Positions 1 to 7,402 of a DNA stretch of 64,000 nt are shown here, piece after piece (the stretch's first letter is position 1; every line of letters begins with the position of its first letter). Made by a program: the position numbers and the translations under genes. Below the pieces are notes generated by a model. It ran no database searches. It saw only the letters and a program-made list of their open reading frames with translations, and had not been told where the DNA came from. Origin of the DNA: Candidatus Latescibacterota bacterium (lineage in GTDB: Bacteria; Latescibacterota; UBA2968); assembly GCA_022823725.1 (NCBI GenBank), contig JAJEHL010000017.1:154176-218175 (forward strand). The letters are read 5' to 3'.

Positions 1-2
1 AA

Positions 3-215
3 GTACCGTTCAAACAGTGGAAAATTACAGATGAAGATTGGCGCAATCGAGAGAAATGGAATCAGTATCGCGAGGCTGTGGATGAGATGTTGTATCGCAC
101 GAACACAGATTACGCACCCTGGACCATTGTAGAGTCCAACTGCAAGCTATACGCACGCATTAAAACACTAAAAACCGTGGTCAAGACCCTGGAAAAGTAC
201 TTGAACAAGCACTGA
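3..215 (+). CDS. Polyphosphate kinase 2 family protein, C-terminal fragment
   Basis: Only the last 70 codons lie in the window; the open frame begins at base 3 and ends with TGA at 213-215. The segment W-x-x-Y-R-E-A-V-D-E-M, then T-D-Y-A-P-W, then the run Y-A-R-I-K-T-L is the characteristic end of PPK2-type enzymes, which move phosphate between polyphosphate and nucleotides in the cytoplasm. The Walker motifs and lid lie upstream of the window, so the subclass (NDP or NMP phosphorylating) cannot be read. The next gene starts only 14 bases downstream on the same strand, so the two are probably co-transcribed. The family call is fairly secure from the tail alone. Confidence 0.8.
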   Translation, partial: VPFKQWKITDEDWRNREKWNQYREAVDEMLYRTNTDYAPWTIVESNCKLYARIKTLKTVVKTLEKYLNKH

Positions 216-229
216 AGGCGAGACGTAAA

Positions 230-988
230 GTGAATGAATTAGCCATTGAACTGCGAGATGTTCACAAGGTTTTTGTGACCGACAGCAACCGGATAGAAGC
301 ACTCGCACAAATTTCCCTGCAAATAGCGCAGGGTGAATTTGTCAGTATGATCGGACCCTCGGGATGTGGTAAAACGAGCTTAATGCGGATCGTCGGCGAT
401 TTGGAAACACCGACAAAGGGCGAGGTCCGCGTACTGGGGAAAATACCCGAAATCGCGCGGCGCGAACGGTTGGTGGGCTTTGTGTTTCAGCACCCCTCAC
501 TTCTCGCCTGGCGCACAGTTGAAGAAAATGTACGCCTACCCGCAGAGGTCTTTGGAGACGCAGAAATTTTAGGCCGGGTCTCTGAAATGATCGACATCGT
601 CGGATTGGCTGGATTTGAGCAGGCGTATCCGCGCGAACTATCCGGTGGCATGCAATCGCGGGTCGCTATTGCCAGAGTCTTGACCTTCCGACCATCCGTT
701 TTGCTTATGGACGAGCCTTTTGGGGCATTGGATGAAATGACGCGAGAAAAAATGCAAATTGAACTGTTGCGAATATGGCAGGCGACCGGTGCCGCTGTCT
801 TATTTATAACCCACAGCATCTCCGAGGCATTGCTCCTCTCGGACCGCGTTGTGGTAATGTCCGCCAGACCCGGCAAAATCTCGGAAGACTTGCAAGTCAA
901 CTTTCCCCACCCTCGAGAAAACACCTTGCGTGCCGACCCTCAATTTGTGGCAATGGAATCCCATTTGCGCGAACAGTTGGAAGGATAA
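230..988 (+). CDS. ABC transporter ATP-binding protein, NitT/TauT (SsuB/TauB-like) type
   Basis: This is a 252-residue cytoplasmic ATPase that would power import of a small anion or sulfonate-like solute. The Walker A motif GPSGCGKTS is at residues 42-50, the Q-loop glutamine near 87, the signature LSGGMQSR in mid-protein, then Walker B VLLMDEPF and the switch histidine in FITHS. The arrangement Q-H-P-S-L-L-A-W before the helical domain and the ending S-A-R-P-G-K-I are typical of the nitrate/sulfonate/taurine subfamily. The start is GTG at 230. The odd point is context: no permease or binding protein follows, and the gene before it is a polyphosphate kinase, so its membrane partner must be upstream of the window or elsewhere. 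The substrate is unknown. Confidence 0.88.
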   Translation: MNELAIELRDVHKVFVTDSNRIEALAQISLQIAQGEFVSMIGPSGCGKTSLMRIVGDLETPTKGEVRVLGKIPEIARRERLVGFVFQHPSLLAWRTVEENVRLPAEVFGDAEILGRVSEMIDIVGLAGFEQAYPRELSGGMQSRVAIARVLTFRPSVLLMDEPFGALDEMTREKMQIELLRIWQATGAAVLFITHSISEALLLSDRVVVMSARPGKISEDLQVNFPHPRENTLRADPQFVAMESHLREQLEG

Positions 989-1038
989 CCCCCAGCGGTC
1001 AGCTATTAATCTCCTCCAGCCTCCAGCTCCTGTCTTTT

Positions 1039-1060
1039 ATCTGCGTCCATCTGCGTTCAT
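1039..1060 (+). repeat. Tandem 10-bp word in a repeat-like intergenic stretch
   Basis: Two adjacent copies of CTGCGTYCAT (1041-1050 and 1051-1060) sit in the 124-base gap between the ABC ATPase and the esterase. The surrounding 989-1075 also holds the word CTCCAGCCTCCAG, which is similar to 3084-3094 on the other side of the esterase gene. There is no coding signal here. It resembles the low-complexity words found between genes in several uncultured bacterial genomes; that comparison is from memory. Confidence 0.5.
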
Positions 1061-1112
1061 GCTCGGAGAGGTGTACAACTGCGACGCTTCATCAGCAGTT
1101 CATTACTCGCCT

Positions 1113-3047
1113 TCATTCTGCGGACCCCACCTCTCCCATATCCGCCCCCCAGGGCTGTATGAGCGCGAGTTTTTTATCCACCACATCCATCAGATCGGGC
1201 AGATCAAATGCTGTGAGAACGCCCCGGGGGATATTGGCAGTGGGCCAACTGACCAGAGGCGTTTGTGTCCAGGCGTGATAGGACAGCGGATAATTTTTCA
1301 GAGTTATAGTCGTCACTCCGGAATGGAGAAATCCGGCAAAGAGCGCGTGAATTGCACCCTGTCCGCGACCATAGAGATGAATTTTCTCCGCACCTTCATG
1401 AGCCAGCAGATCGAGCGTGGATAACACATCGTGTACCCGTCGTCCGAGAAAGCTTTGGCCGAGCATCAGACCATAGCCATTGCACATATAGTCATTGCCA
1501 TAAGGGTGAAAAAAGTCGCGTTCATCATCAGCAAGCGATTCCCCCAGGCCGCGCACATCGAGTGCATAGAGCGGGTGTTGTTCTTTGAGTTCTTTCGCCA
1601 AAGAATCTTCGATCAGATCTACTTCCGCAGAAACATGTGGCAAATAGAGATGAACTTCGCGCTCGACATCGAGCGTATGCGAATAAGACGGATTGGACAG
1701 GCGTTTCCGCATAATAGCGCGAATATTGCCCTCGGTTTCAATCGCATACCGCGCCAGGCGAACGCCATCTTCTGTCGTACTGCGCAACCAGCGGTGATGG
1801 GGCAGGTCGCGGTCGTCAGACAAATTGAGCGTATTTTGCACACAATGGGTGAGTTCGTCTTTACCCAACTCTTTGCGTTTTGATGCAAGAACATCTGCTT
1901 TTTGGGCAATCAAATCGTAAATGGGCGTAGCCCCTTCGGGCACAACCTCGCCTTTCGGGGTGACATTCAAGACATCGCTCAAGTCTTCGGTCTCTTCCAA
2001 ACGGGTAACCTGCTGAATGCCAGCCTGTGTTGCAAAAAATTGCACCATAGCTTCCTGATTATCGCGGAAAAAACCGTGACCTTCTGACCCGATAAAAATA
2101 TCAGTCGCATTAGCTGGCGCGCCAATGATATCGTAGAAACGACGAACTTCAGAATAGGCTTGTTTGAGACCGCGTCGGTCAAAAAAGCAATAGGCTTGCC
2201 CGAGCAAAATGACAGGAGATGGTGCTCGGGCAATAAAAAAATCAGCCATGTCCAGGCCCGAGCCAATCACGCCTGGCGGATACTGTTCCGAATCCGCGGG
2301 CAATTCATTTTCGAGATTGGCGACAAAAGTGGTGACAAAACAACTGGGGGCAGCCATAGTAAAACGCTCTTCCACCGGCCATATCCAGCTGGTCATAGTA
2401 CCGCCGCCTGAGTTACCCGTAAGCCCGACGCACTTGGGATCGACTTCGGGACGGGTAAGCAAATAGTCGAGCGCGCGGATACCATCCCATGCTCGCCACG
2501 CGCCAAACCATTCGCCCACAAGTTCGAGTTGTTTGCCCATCATATTGTGAGCATGTGTTGAAGACCGCACACTTTCGCGACTGTGCAGAGCATAGTATTG
2601 ATCGCGTTCGCCTTGATTAAAGGGATCGTAGATCAAAACGACAAAACCATTGCGCGCCAAGCGCTGACAAAATGCCTGATAAAGAGATGCATTTTTGCCA
2701 TCGGCTGCATGACCACAAGAGCCAATAATGCCAGGGGCTGGTCCATCGAGTTTGTCGGGCACGTAAAGGTGGGCGGTGACCAAACAGCCCGGGCGGCTCT
2801 CAAAGATGATTTTTTCAATGCGATAATGGCGGCGTTCAATTGTACCGACGACACGCGCCCGAAGAGGTGTTTTGCTCGGCCAGGGGCGATAGGCGTTGTC
2901 AATGGCCTCACGCACTTCATCGCGGTATGCGAAAGCTTCTTTTTTTGTTCGGATAGACGACAGGCGTTTTGCGCGATAGGCATTTACAGCCCGCACGCGC
3001 GCGACATAGTCATCCAGCACCATGTGTCCATAACCATTTCGCGGCAT
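1113..3047 (-). CDS. Two-domain alpha/beta-hydrolase, acetylxylan-esterase-like
   Basis: This is a 644-residue protein. The first half has the strand order of an acetyl xylan esterase or dienelactone-hydrolase-like enzyme. Its nucleophile elbow is G-N-S-G-G with Ser213, a possible acid is Asp290, and the histidine is His324 in the block S-E-G-H-G-F. The second half (about 380-644) looks like another alpha/beta-hydrolase core (L-D-V-R-G-L-G-E-S at about 496-504), but its elbow reads G-R-G-Q-G at 560-564, so the serine position is glycine. I infer an active first lobe and a dead second lobe. No signal peptide is visible. GGAG stands a few bases before the ATG at 3047, supporting that start. It is monocistronic and flanked on both sides by repeat-like intergenic words. 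The substrate (an ester of a sugar or aromatic) is not readable. Confidence 0.75.
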   Translation of the reverse strand: MPRNGYGHMVLDDYVARVRAVNAYRAKRLSSIRTKKEAFAYRDEVREAIDNAYRPWPSKTPLRARVVGTIERRHYRIEKIIFESRPGCLVTAHLYVPDKLDGPAPGIIGSCGHAADGKNASLYQAFCQRLARNGFVVLIYDPFNQGERDQYYALHSRESVRSSTHAHNMMGKQLELVGEWFGAWRAWDGIRALDYLLTRPEVDPKCVGLTGNSGGGTMTSWIWPVEERFTMAAPSCFVTTFVANLENELPADSEQYPPGVIGSGLDMADFFIARAPSPVILLGQAYCFFDRRGLKQAYSEVRRFYDIIGAPANATDIFIGSEGHGFFRDNQEAMVQFFATQAGIQQVTRLEETEDLSDVLNVTPKGEVVPEGATPIYDLIAQKADVLASKRKELGKDELTHCVQNTLNLSDDRDLPHHRWLRSTTEDGVRLARYAIETEGNIRAIMRKRLSNPSYSHTLDVEREVHLYLPHVSAEVDLIEDSLAKELKEQHPLYALDVRGLGESLADDERDFFHPYGNDYMCNGYGLMLGQSFLGRRVHDVLSTLDLLAHEGAEKIHLYGRGQGAIHALFAGFLHSGVTTITLKNYPLSYHAWTQTPLVSWPTANIPRGVLTAFDLPDLMDVVDKKLALIQPWGADMGEVGSAE

Positions 3048-3096
3048 AAGAATAGCTCCAGTAGTCAGTTGTCAGTCCGCCCCAGTCTCCAGCCCC

Positions 3097-3130
3097 CCTT
3101 TGTGTCTTCGCGTCTTTGTGTGAGTTTCTT
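3097..3130 (+). repeat. Dispersed 34-bp pyrimidine-variable repeat, copy 1
   Basis: This 34-base word is rich in TTTGTG/TTCGTG steps and lies in the 255-base gap between the esterase (leftward) and the PLPBP gene (rightward). A second copy lies at 22594-22627 in the same orientation. The two agree at 29 of 34 positions, and all five differences are C/T. Just upstream (3061-3095) are the words GTCAGTTGTCAGT and CAGTCTCCAGCC. No gene is visible in this gap. Confidence 0.6.
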
Positions 3131-3302
3131 TTTTTTACCTCCTACAATACATATATCCCGCGTATGGGGTCAACGGTTTTTTGGCCTGTATAGTCAAAAA
3201 TCTCGCGCGGTTCGACTCAGTATTCCAGGCCGTTTTTGTTGCCATTACACTGGTTTTTGCCTACATTATGAAATCTATATTTCAATTTTGAGACCGAAAT
3301 CT

Positions 3303-3986
3303 ATGTCGGCAATTGCTGAGAACTTAAAACGCGTTCAAGACCGCATTGATAGGGCTGCCCATCGATCCGGACGGTCGGCAGACGAGGTTAAATTGATTGT
3401 TGTAACAAAGACCTGGCCCGCCGATGTCGTACAACAGGTTGTAGATGCGGGAACACGGATTTTAGGTGAGAGTCGCGTACAAGAGGCACAGCATAAAGTT
3501 CCAGAGGTAGCAGGCACCGTATCCTGGCATTTGGTTGGACACTTACAGCGCAACAAAGTCAAACAGGCGTTGCCTCTATTCGACCTGATTCACTCGGTTG
3601 ACACACTGCGCCTGGCGAAAGAAATCAGCCGATGGGCTGTGCGGAGAAACACCCCAACTCGCGTATTGGTACAGGTAAATACATCGGGCGAAGCATCGAA
3701 GTTCGGTATATCGTCCAACGCGGCATTGGACCTGGTCCTGCAGGTCGATGACTTGCAGGGTGTTTCAGTGGCAGGGCTAATGACGATTGGTGCCTTTGAT
3801 CCAGACCCTGAAATAGCGCGGCCAAATTTTGTCTTATTGCGACAAATCAGGGATCGCATCGCAATTCACAAGCCCCCTGTGTCTATCCTGTCTATGGGGA
3901 TGACCAGCGACTTTGAAGTTGCAATTGAAGAAGGCGCAACAATGATTCGCGTGGGCACGGCAATTTTTGGTCAGCGGACGGTATAA
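3303..3986 (+). CDS. PLP homeostasis protein, YggS/PLPBP family
   Basis: This 227-residue single-domain protein has the fold of an alanine-racemase barrel. It binds pyridoxal 5'-phosphate, buffers the vitamin B6 pool and influences amino-acid metabolism; no catalytic activity is established for the family. Lys36 in V-V-T-K-T-W-P is the PLP lysine, at the same number as in E. coli YggS. The block H-x-x-G-x-L-Q-R-N-K and the ending S-M-G-M-T-S-D-F-E-x-A-I are family hallmarks. I use ATG 3303, which fits the usual length; the frame stays open far upstream but that part overlaps the esterase and is not family-like. It leads a run of same-strand genes and is 3 bases from yggT, as in the ylmE-ylmG arrangement of Firmicutes. 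Confidence 0.92.
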   Translation: MSAIAENLKRVQDRIDRAAHRSGRSADEVKLIVVTKTWPADVVQQVVDAGTRILGESRVQEAQHKVPEVAGTVSWHLVGHLQRNKVKQALPLFDLIHSVDTLRLAKEISRWAVRRNTPTRVLVQVNTSGEASKFGISSNAALDLVLQVDDLQGVSVAGLMTIGAFDPDPEIARPNFVLLRQIRDRIAIHKPPVSILSMGMTSDFEVAIEEGATMIRVGTAIFGQRTV

Positions 3987-3989
3987 ACT

Positions 3990-4577
3990 ATGGTTGATGT
4001 GGTTGCTCAGGCGATTATTTTAATCCAACAAACCATTGACTGGATGCTTGTTGCATTGGTAATCGGCATGGTGGCGTTGTTGCTATTACGCGCTATTTTG
4101 GTGCGTATGAATTCCTTTGGCTGGTCTCAATATTATGTTCGGCGCATAACCGATCCGCTCGTGTGGCCCATTGCGCAACACATGCCAGGAAATACCGCTG
4201 CGGCACCATTGATTCTGGTGATAGCGACATTGATTGGGGCATTTTTTTTTAAATGGTTAACCAGCGATGTACTGCTTGCTCTCATAGGATTGCTACAAGG
4301 TATCTCTTCTGGCAAAATCCTGCATGTCATCGGTTGGTTGCTCTATGGGGTCGTTGCGATCCTGCTGGTTTTAATTATTGCGCGTATTGTATTTTCCTGG
4401 TTGCCCTTTGTGCGCGGGGGCAGATTTATGTGGACACTTTACAGCTTGACTGAGCCTATTATGGGACCTTTTCGGCAGATCGTCCCTCCGCTGGGCATGT
4501 TCGATTTGTCGCCTATTTTGTTAATTTTGCTTCTGCAAATTGTTCAGAGTGCTATCCAAAGTGTATTTGAGCTATAA
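3990..4577 (+). CDS. YggT family membrane protein
   Basis: This 195-residue integral membrane protein is built from two YGGT units, each with two hydrophobic helices: roughly residues 10-35 and 65-95, then 110-135 and 165-190. Each unit is followed by an amphipathic segment of the R-x-x-x-P-x-x-x-P-x-R kind (T-D-P-L-V-W-P-I and T-E-P-I-M-G-P-F). The homologues YlmG and YggT act near division or osmotic-response machinery, but their biochemical role is unsettled. It starts 3 bases after the PLPBP gene and precedes divIVA by 23 bases, which supports a link to division-site organisation. Confidence 0.88.
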   Translation: MVDVVAQAIILIQQTIDWMLVALVIGMVALLLLRAILVRMNSFGWSQYYVRRITDPLVWPIAQHMPGNTAAAPLILVIATLIGAFFFKWLTSDVLLALIGLLQGISSGKILHVIGWLLYGVVAILLVLIIARIVFSWLPFVRGGRFMWTLYSLTEPIMGPFRQIVPPLGMFDLSPILLILLLQIVQSAIQSVFEL

Positions 4578-4600
4578 AATAGCTCCTGGAGGAGGGAACA

Positions 4601-5122
4601 GTGAACATCACACCACAAGATATTCGCAAACAGATTTTTAAGAAATCTTTTCGCGGTTATGATCAAGAAGAAGTGCAGGCATTTCTCGAAATGCTGGCTA
4701 CAGAGGTTGAAAATCTCGGCGGCGAAAATATCGAACTAAAAGAACATCTCAATGCGCTACATACAGAAGTGCAACACTATCGGTCAATAGAGCAAACCCT
4801 CCAGGAGATGCTTAGAACTGCTCAGCAGACGGCTGAAGAAGTCAAGGAAAATGGGCATAAAGAAGCGCGGCTAATTGTGAAAGAAGCGGAAATCCGCAGC
4901 AGTCGGGCTATTGAAAAAGCGCGCACACAGGTGCAGGAAATCCGCACAGAGCTTGTAGAGTTACAAAATCAACGCGATATGTTCTTGTCCAAGTTTAAGG
5001 CTCTGGTACAGGTTCAGACTGATTTTTTAGACCAATTTCAAATGACCCCCTTCAACGTGGTAAAAGAGAATATTCCCCAAATAGAAGATGACGCCACAGA
5101 TCAGGACGACGAAGATGCCTGA
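4601..5122 (+). CDS. DivIVA-domain coiled-coil protein
   Basis: This 173-residue cytoplasmic protein starts at GTG 4601 behind a strong GGAGGAGG. The N-terminus has the DivIVA signature: residues 1-45 include T-P-Q-D-I-R, K-S-F-R-G-Y-D and the E-V-x-x-F-L-E helix. A long coiled coil follows from about 50 to 150, and the end is acidic. DivIVA proteins bind curved membrane at poles and septa and recruit division or wall-growth factors. The last eight bases overlap the ATG of the MTA phosphorylase gene, so the two are translationally coupled. DivIVA is commonest in Gram-positive lineages; here it sits beside envelope genes of a two-membrane cell, which also occurs in deltaproteobacteria and some candidate phyla. 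Confidence 0.88.
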   Translation: MNITPQDIRKQIFKKSFRGYDQEEVQAFLEMLATEVENLGGENIELKEHLNALHTEVQHYRSIEQTLQEMLRTAQQTAEEVKENGHKEARLIVKEAEIRSSRAIEKARTQVQEIRTELVELQNQRDMFLSKFKALVQVQTDFLDQFQMTPFNVVKENIPQIEDDATDQDDEDA

Positions 5123-5990
5123 ACAGATTGTTCGACTGGGTGTTATAGGTGGATCTGGTGTTTATCACATGGAAGGTGTGGAAATCGTAGCCGAACATCG
5201 CCTTGCCACACCTTTTGGCAAGCCATCAGATGCAGTTGTCGAAACGCGTATAGGCGACCAATCGGTATATTTTTTGCCCCGTCATGGACGCGGGCATGTG
5301 CTGCTGCCTTCTGAAGTGCCCTATCGCGCCAATATATATGCCATGAAACAGATGGGCGTGACGCATCTGTTGTCGATAAGTGCTGTGGGAATTATGCGGG
5401 AAGCTATAAAACCGGGTGATATGGTGGTGCCCGACCAGATTTTTGATCGCACCCGCGGCATCCGTGCGAGCACATTTTTTGGTAAAGGCATTGCCGGACA
5501 TGTGGCCTTTGCCGATCCTTTTTGCGGCGAATTGCGCGACTTACTGCTGGCTGCTGCAAAAAACTCCGGAGTAACCACCCACGATGGTGGAACGTATATC
5601 TGTATGGAGGGGCCGCAGTTCTCCACACGCGCAGAGTCCCATTTTTATCGTCGAGAAGTCAATGCGACCGTGATTGGAATGACGGCTTTGCCCGAAGCCA
5701 AGCTCGCACGCGAAGCCGAAATGTGTTATGCGATGCTGGCTATGGGCACCGATTACGATTGCTGGCATGAAGCAGAAGAAGATGTGTCGGTAGAAGCCGT
5801 AATCGCTGTGTTAAAAGCCAATGCCGAGCACGCAAATCAAATTGTATGTACATTGGCCGCACAGTTGCCCAGAACATCGGATTGCGATTGTCTCAATGCC
5901 GCACAATTTGCGATTATCACATCGCCAGATGCAATTTCCAGCGCGGCAAAAGAACGTCTCGGTCTTTTATACGATAAGTACTGGACCTGA
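5115..5990 (+). CDS. mtnP: S-methyl-5'-thioadenosine phosphorylase
   Basis: This is a 291-residue trimeric-type purine phosphorylase. It splits S-methyl-5'-thioadenosine, a by-product of polyamine synthesis, into adenine and methylthioribose-1-phosphate for methionine salvage. Visible hallmarks are G-V-I-G-G-S-G-V-Y at the N-terminus, the phosphate loop P-R-H-G-R-G-H, the block S-A-V-G-I-M, and the purine/ribose site E-G-P-Q-F-S-T-R followed by N-A-T-V-I-G-M-T. The true start is ATG 5115 inside the end of divIVA; the frame is open nine codons further up but that part is unlike the family. In Firmicutes ileS usually occupies this slot after divIVA. A nested inverted repeat begins two bases after the stop codon. 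Confidence 0.9.
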   Translation: MPEQIVRLGVIGGSGVYHMEGVEIVAEHRLATPFGKPSDAVVETRIGDQSVYFLPRHGRGHVLLPSEVPYRANIYAMKQMGVTHLLSISAVGIMREAIKPGDMVVPDQIFDRTRGIRASTFFGKGIAGHVAFADPFCGELRDLLLAAAKNSGVTTHDGGTYICMEGPQFSTRAESHFYRREVNATVIGMTALPEAKLAREAEMCYAMLAMGTDYDCWHEAEEDVSVEAVIAVLKANAEHANQIVCTLAAQLPRTSDCDCLNAAQFAIITSPDAISSAAKERLGLLYDKYWT

Positions 5991-5991
5991 C

Positions 5992-6047
5992 GTAGATGTG
6001 GGTTGAACTGCTGGCGCAGTTGTACACCGTTCCAAACCCACATCTAC
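5992..6047 (+). repeat. Nested inverted repeat between mtnP and the Nudix gene
   Basis: Perfect 13-base outer arms, GTAGATGTGGGTT at 5992-6004 and its complement at 6035-6047, enclose a second perfect hairpin AACTGC-TGGC-GCAGTT at 6006-6021. One side of the internal loop has 1 base and the other 13. It fills nearly the whole 67-base gap, ending 10 bases before the next ATG. No T-run follows, so a classic terminator is unlikely. It could be an mRNA-processing or stability element, or a small palindromic repeat. Confidence 0.7.
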
Positions 6048-6057
6048 AATAATTTTT

Positions 6058-6522
6058 ATGATCGACAATAGCTGGTACATACGCCCCAAAGGGTTGCGAG
6101 AACGTCACGCTGCAGGCGGTGTAGTCGTGCGTCGGGATGGCGATCAGGCATTGTTGGCTCTCGCCCGCGAGAGAGGGCATACCGACTATGTATTGCCCAA
6201 AGGGCACATTGAAGCGGGCGAGAAAATCGAATATGCTGCCAGACGAGAGATCGAAGAAGAAGTGGGAATATCAAAACTGCAACTCGTAGAAAAACTCGGC
6301 ACAAAAGAACGGCTTGATTTTTACAAGACAGAGTGGAAAATAACACATTATTTTTTATATCTGACCGACCAGATTGATGCCGTGCCAACCGATACAACAC
6401 ATCATGAAAGCATGTCCTGGGTCCCGCTTGATCCGCTGCCCACTTTTTTTTGGCCGGAACAACGCGCGCTAATCAAAGAAAATGCATGTCAAATTTGGGA
6501 AGCTGTGGATAGAAAGGAATAA
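6058..6522 (+). CDS. Nudix hydrolase
   Basis: This 154-residue cytoplasmic hydrolase would cleave a nucleoside diphosphate linked to another group. The Nudix box is complete in mid-protein: G-H-I-E-A-G-E, then R-E-I-E-E-E-V-G-I, fitting GX5EX7REUXEEXGU with all the metal-binding glutamates. An upstream R-H-A-A-G-G-V-V-V-R strand and the downstream W-K-I-T-H-Y-F-L strand resemble the diadenosine-polyphosphate (Ap4A) hydrolase branch, which is a weaker inference. The start is ATG 6058, right after the nested inverted repeat. The DksA-like gene begins 1 base after its stop codon. Confidence 0.9.
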   Translation: MIDNSWYIRPKGLRERHAAGGVVVRRDGDQALLALARERGHTDYVLPKGHIEAGEKIEYAARREIEEEVGISKLQLVEKLGTKERLDFYKTEWKITHYFLYLTDQIDAVPTDTTHHESMSWVPLDPLPTFFWPEQRALIKENACQIWEAVDRKE

Positions 6523-6523
6523 A

Positions 6524-6895
6524 ATGACAAACCAAGACCTGAAGTATTTCAAAAAACTTTTAGAGACCAAACGCTCCTCTATCGTAAAAGACCTGGGCAC
6601 TTTACAGAGCCATTCCATGCAGATCACCTCGGCAGAATCGTCGGGCGACCTGACGTATTCAGATCACATGCCCGATTTGGGCAATTCGACCATGGAACGC
6701 GAAAAGGCTTTTCTATTTGCAGCACGCGACGGTGCTTATCTGGACCAAATTGACGCTGCTTTAACGCGCATCAAAAATCGCAAATTTGGCATGTGCCGAG
6801 AGTGTAAATCTCCCATCCCCAGAGCGAGATTAGAAGCTGTACCAACTACGGAAATTTGCGTTCCTTGTAAAGAAAAACAAAACAAATTAGCATGA
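6524..6895 (+). CDS. DksA/TraR-type zinc-finger protein
   Basis: This 123-residue protein has an N-terminal helical hairpin (about residues 1-85) and a C4 zinc finger at the end, C-R-E-C followed 19 residues later by C-V-P-C. Such proteins insert into the secondary channel of RNA polymerase and tune initiation, often with ppGpp. The acidic hairpin tip of E. coli DksA (D-x-x-D-x-A) is not clearly present; D-L-T-Y-S-D-H-M-P-D-L-G-N occurs instead, as in the short YlyA/YteA-like relatives. I use ATG 6524; an earlier in-frame ATG at 6482 lies inside the Nudix gene. The order dksA-like, lspA, rluD matches the Firmicute neighbourhood. Confidence 0.85.
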   Translation: MTNQDLKYFKKLLETKRSSIVKDLGTLQSHSMQITSAESSGDLTYSDHMPDLGNSTMEREKAFLFAARDGAYLDQIDAALTRIKNRKFGMCRECKSPIPRARLEAVPTTEICVPCKEKQNKLA

Positions 6896-6904
6896 GGTAT
6901 AATT

Positions 6905-7402
6905 GTGAGATTTTTGTGGATTACAGGTGTGGCATTGGTACTGGATCAACTTACAAAATGGTGGGTGTTGCAAACCATGACCCTGGGCGAATCTGTACCG
7001 GTGCTGGGATCTTTTTTTAAGCTGACCTACATTCACAATCCAGGCGCAGTATTCGGCATCCGATTGGGCAATCCATACCTGCATCTATTACTGGCTTGTG
7101 TGGCACTTCTCGTGGTTGGTGGATTGCTGTGGCGTATCCCTCCCGAAGATCGCCTCGCAGCCATTGGTTTGGCTCTGGTGTTGGGAGGTGCAATTGGCAA
7201 TATTATCGATCGCGTGCGATTCGGTGTCGTAATTGATTTTCTCGATTTTGGCATTGGAACTGCGCGGTGGTGGATTTTTAACCTTGCGGATACCTGTGTC
7301 AGTGTGGGAACCGCTCTCTTAATTTTTGCTTTTGGCATCACATCTAAACGCCGTGAGACAGTGTACAAAAGTGATTCATCTAAAAATTCTGCCCCAACAT
7401 GA
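6905..7402 (+). CDS. lspA: Lipoprotein signal peptidase (signal peptidase II)
   Basis: This is a 165-residue inner-membrane aspartyl protease that removes signal peptides from diacylglyceryl-modified prolipoproteins. Four hydrophobic helices are visible. The catalytic aspartates lie in the conserved blocks G-A-I-G-N-I-I-D-R and N-L-A-D-T, and the early N-P-G-A-V-F-G motif is also present. The start is GTG 6905. The 3' end overlaps the start of the RluD-like gene by 32 bases. A lipoprotein client in the window is the outer-membrane factor at 55864. Confidence 0.93.
   Translation: MRFLWITGVALVLDQLTKWWVLQTMTLGESVPVLGSFFKLTYIHNPGAVFGIRLGNPYLHLLLACVALLVVGGLLWRIPPEDRLAAIGLALVLGGAIGNIIDRVRFGVVIDFLDFGIGTARWWIFNLADTCVSVGTALLIFAFGITSKRRETVYKSDSSKNSAPT

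Noticed and set aside
487..924. 145-codon minus-strand frame
   Set aside because: It lies wholly antisense to the clear ABC ATPase gene and has no family-like sequence.
3303..3986. Longer PLPBP frame starting at 2583
   Set aside because: The extra 240 codons overlap the esterase gene on the other strand and are unlike the family; ATG 3303 gives the normal length.
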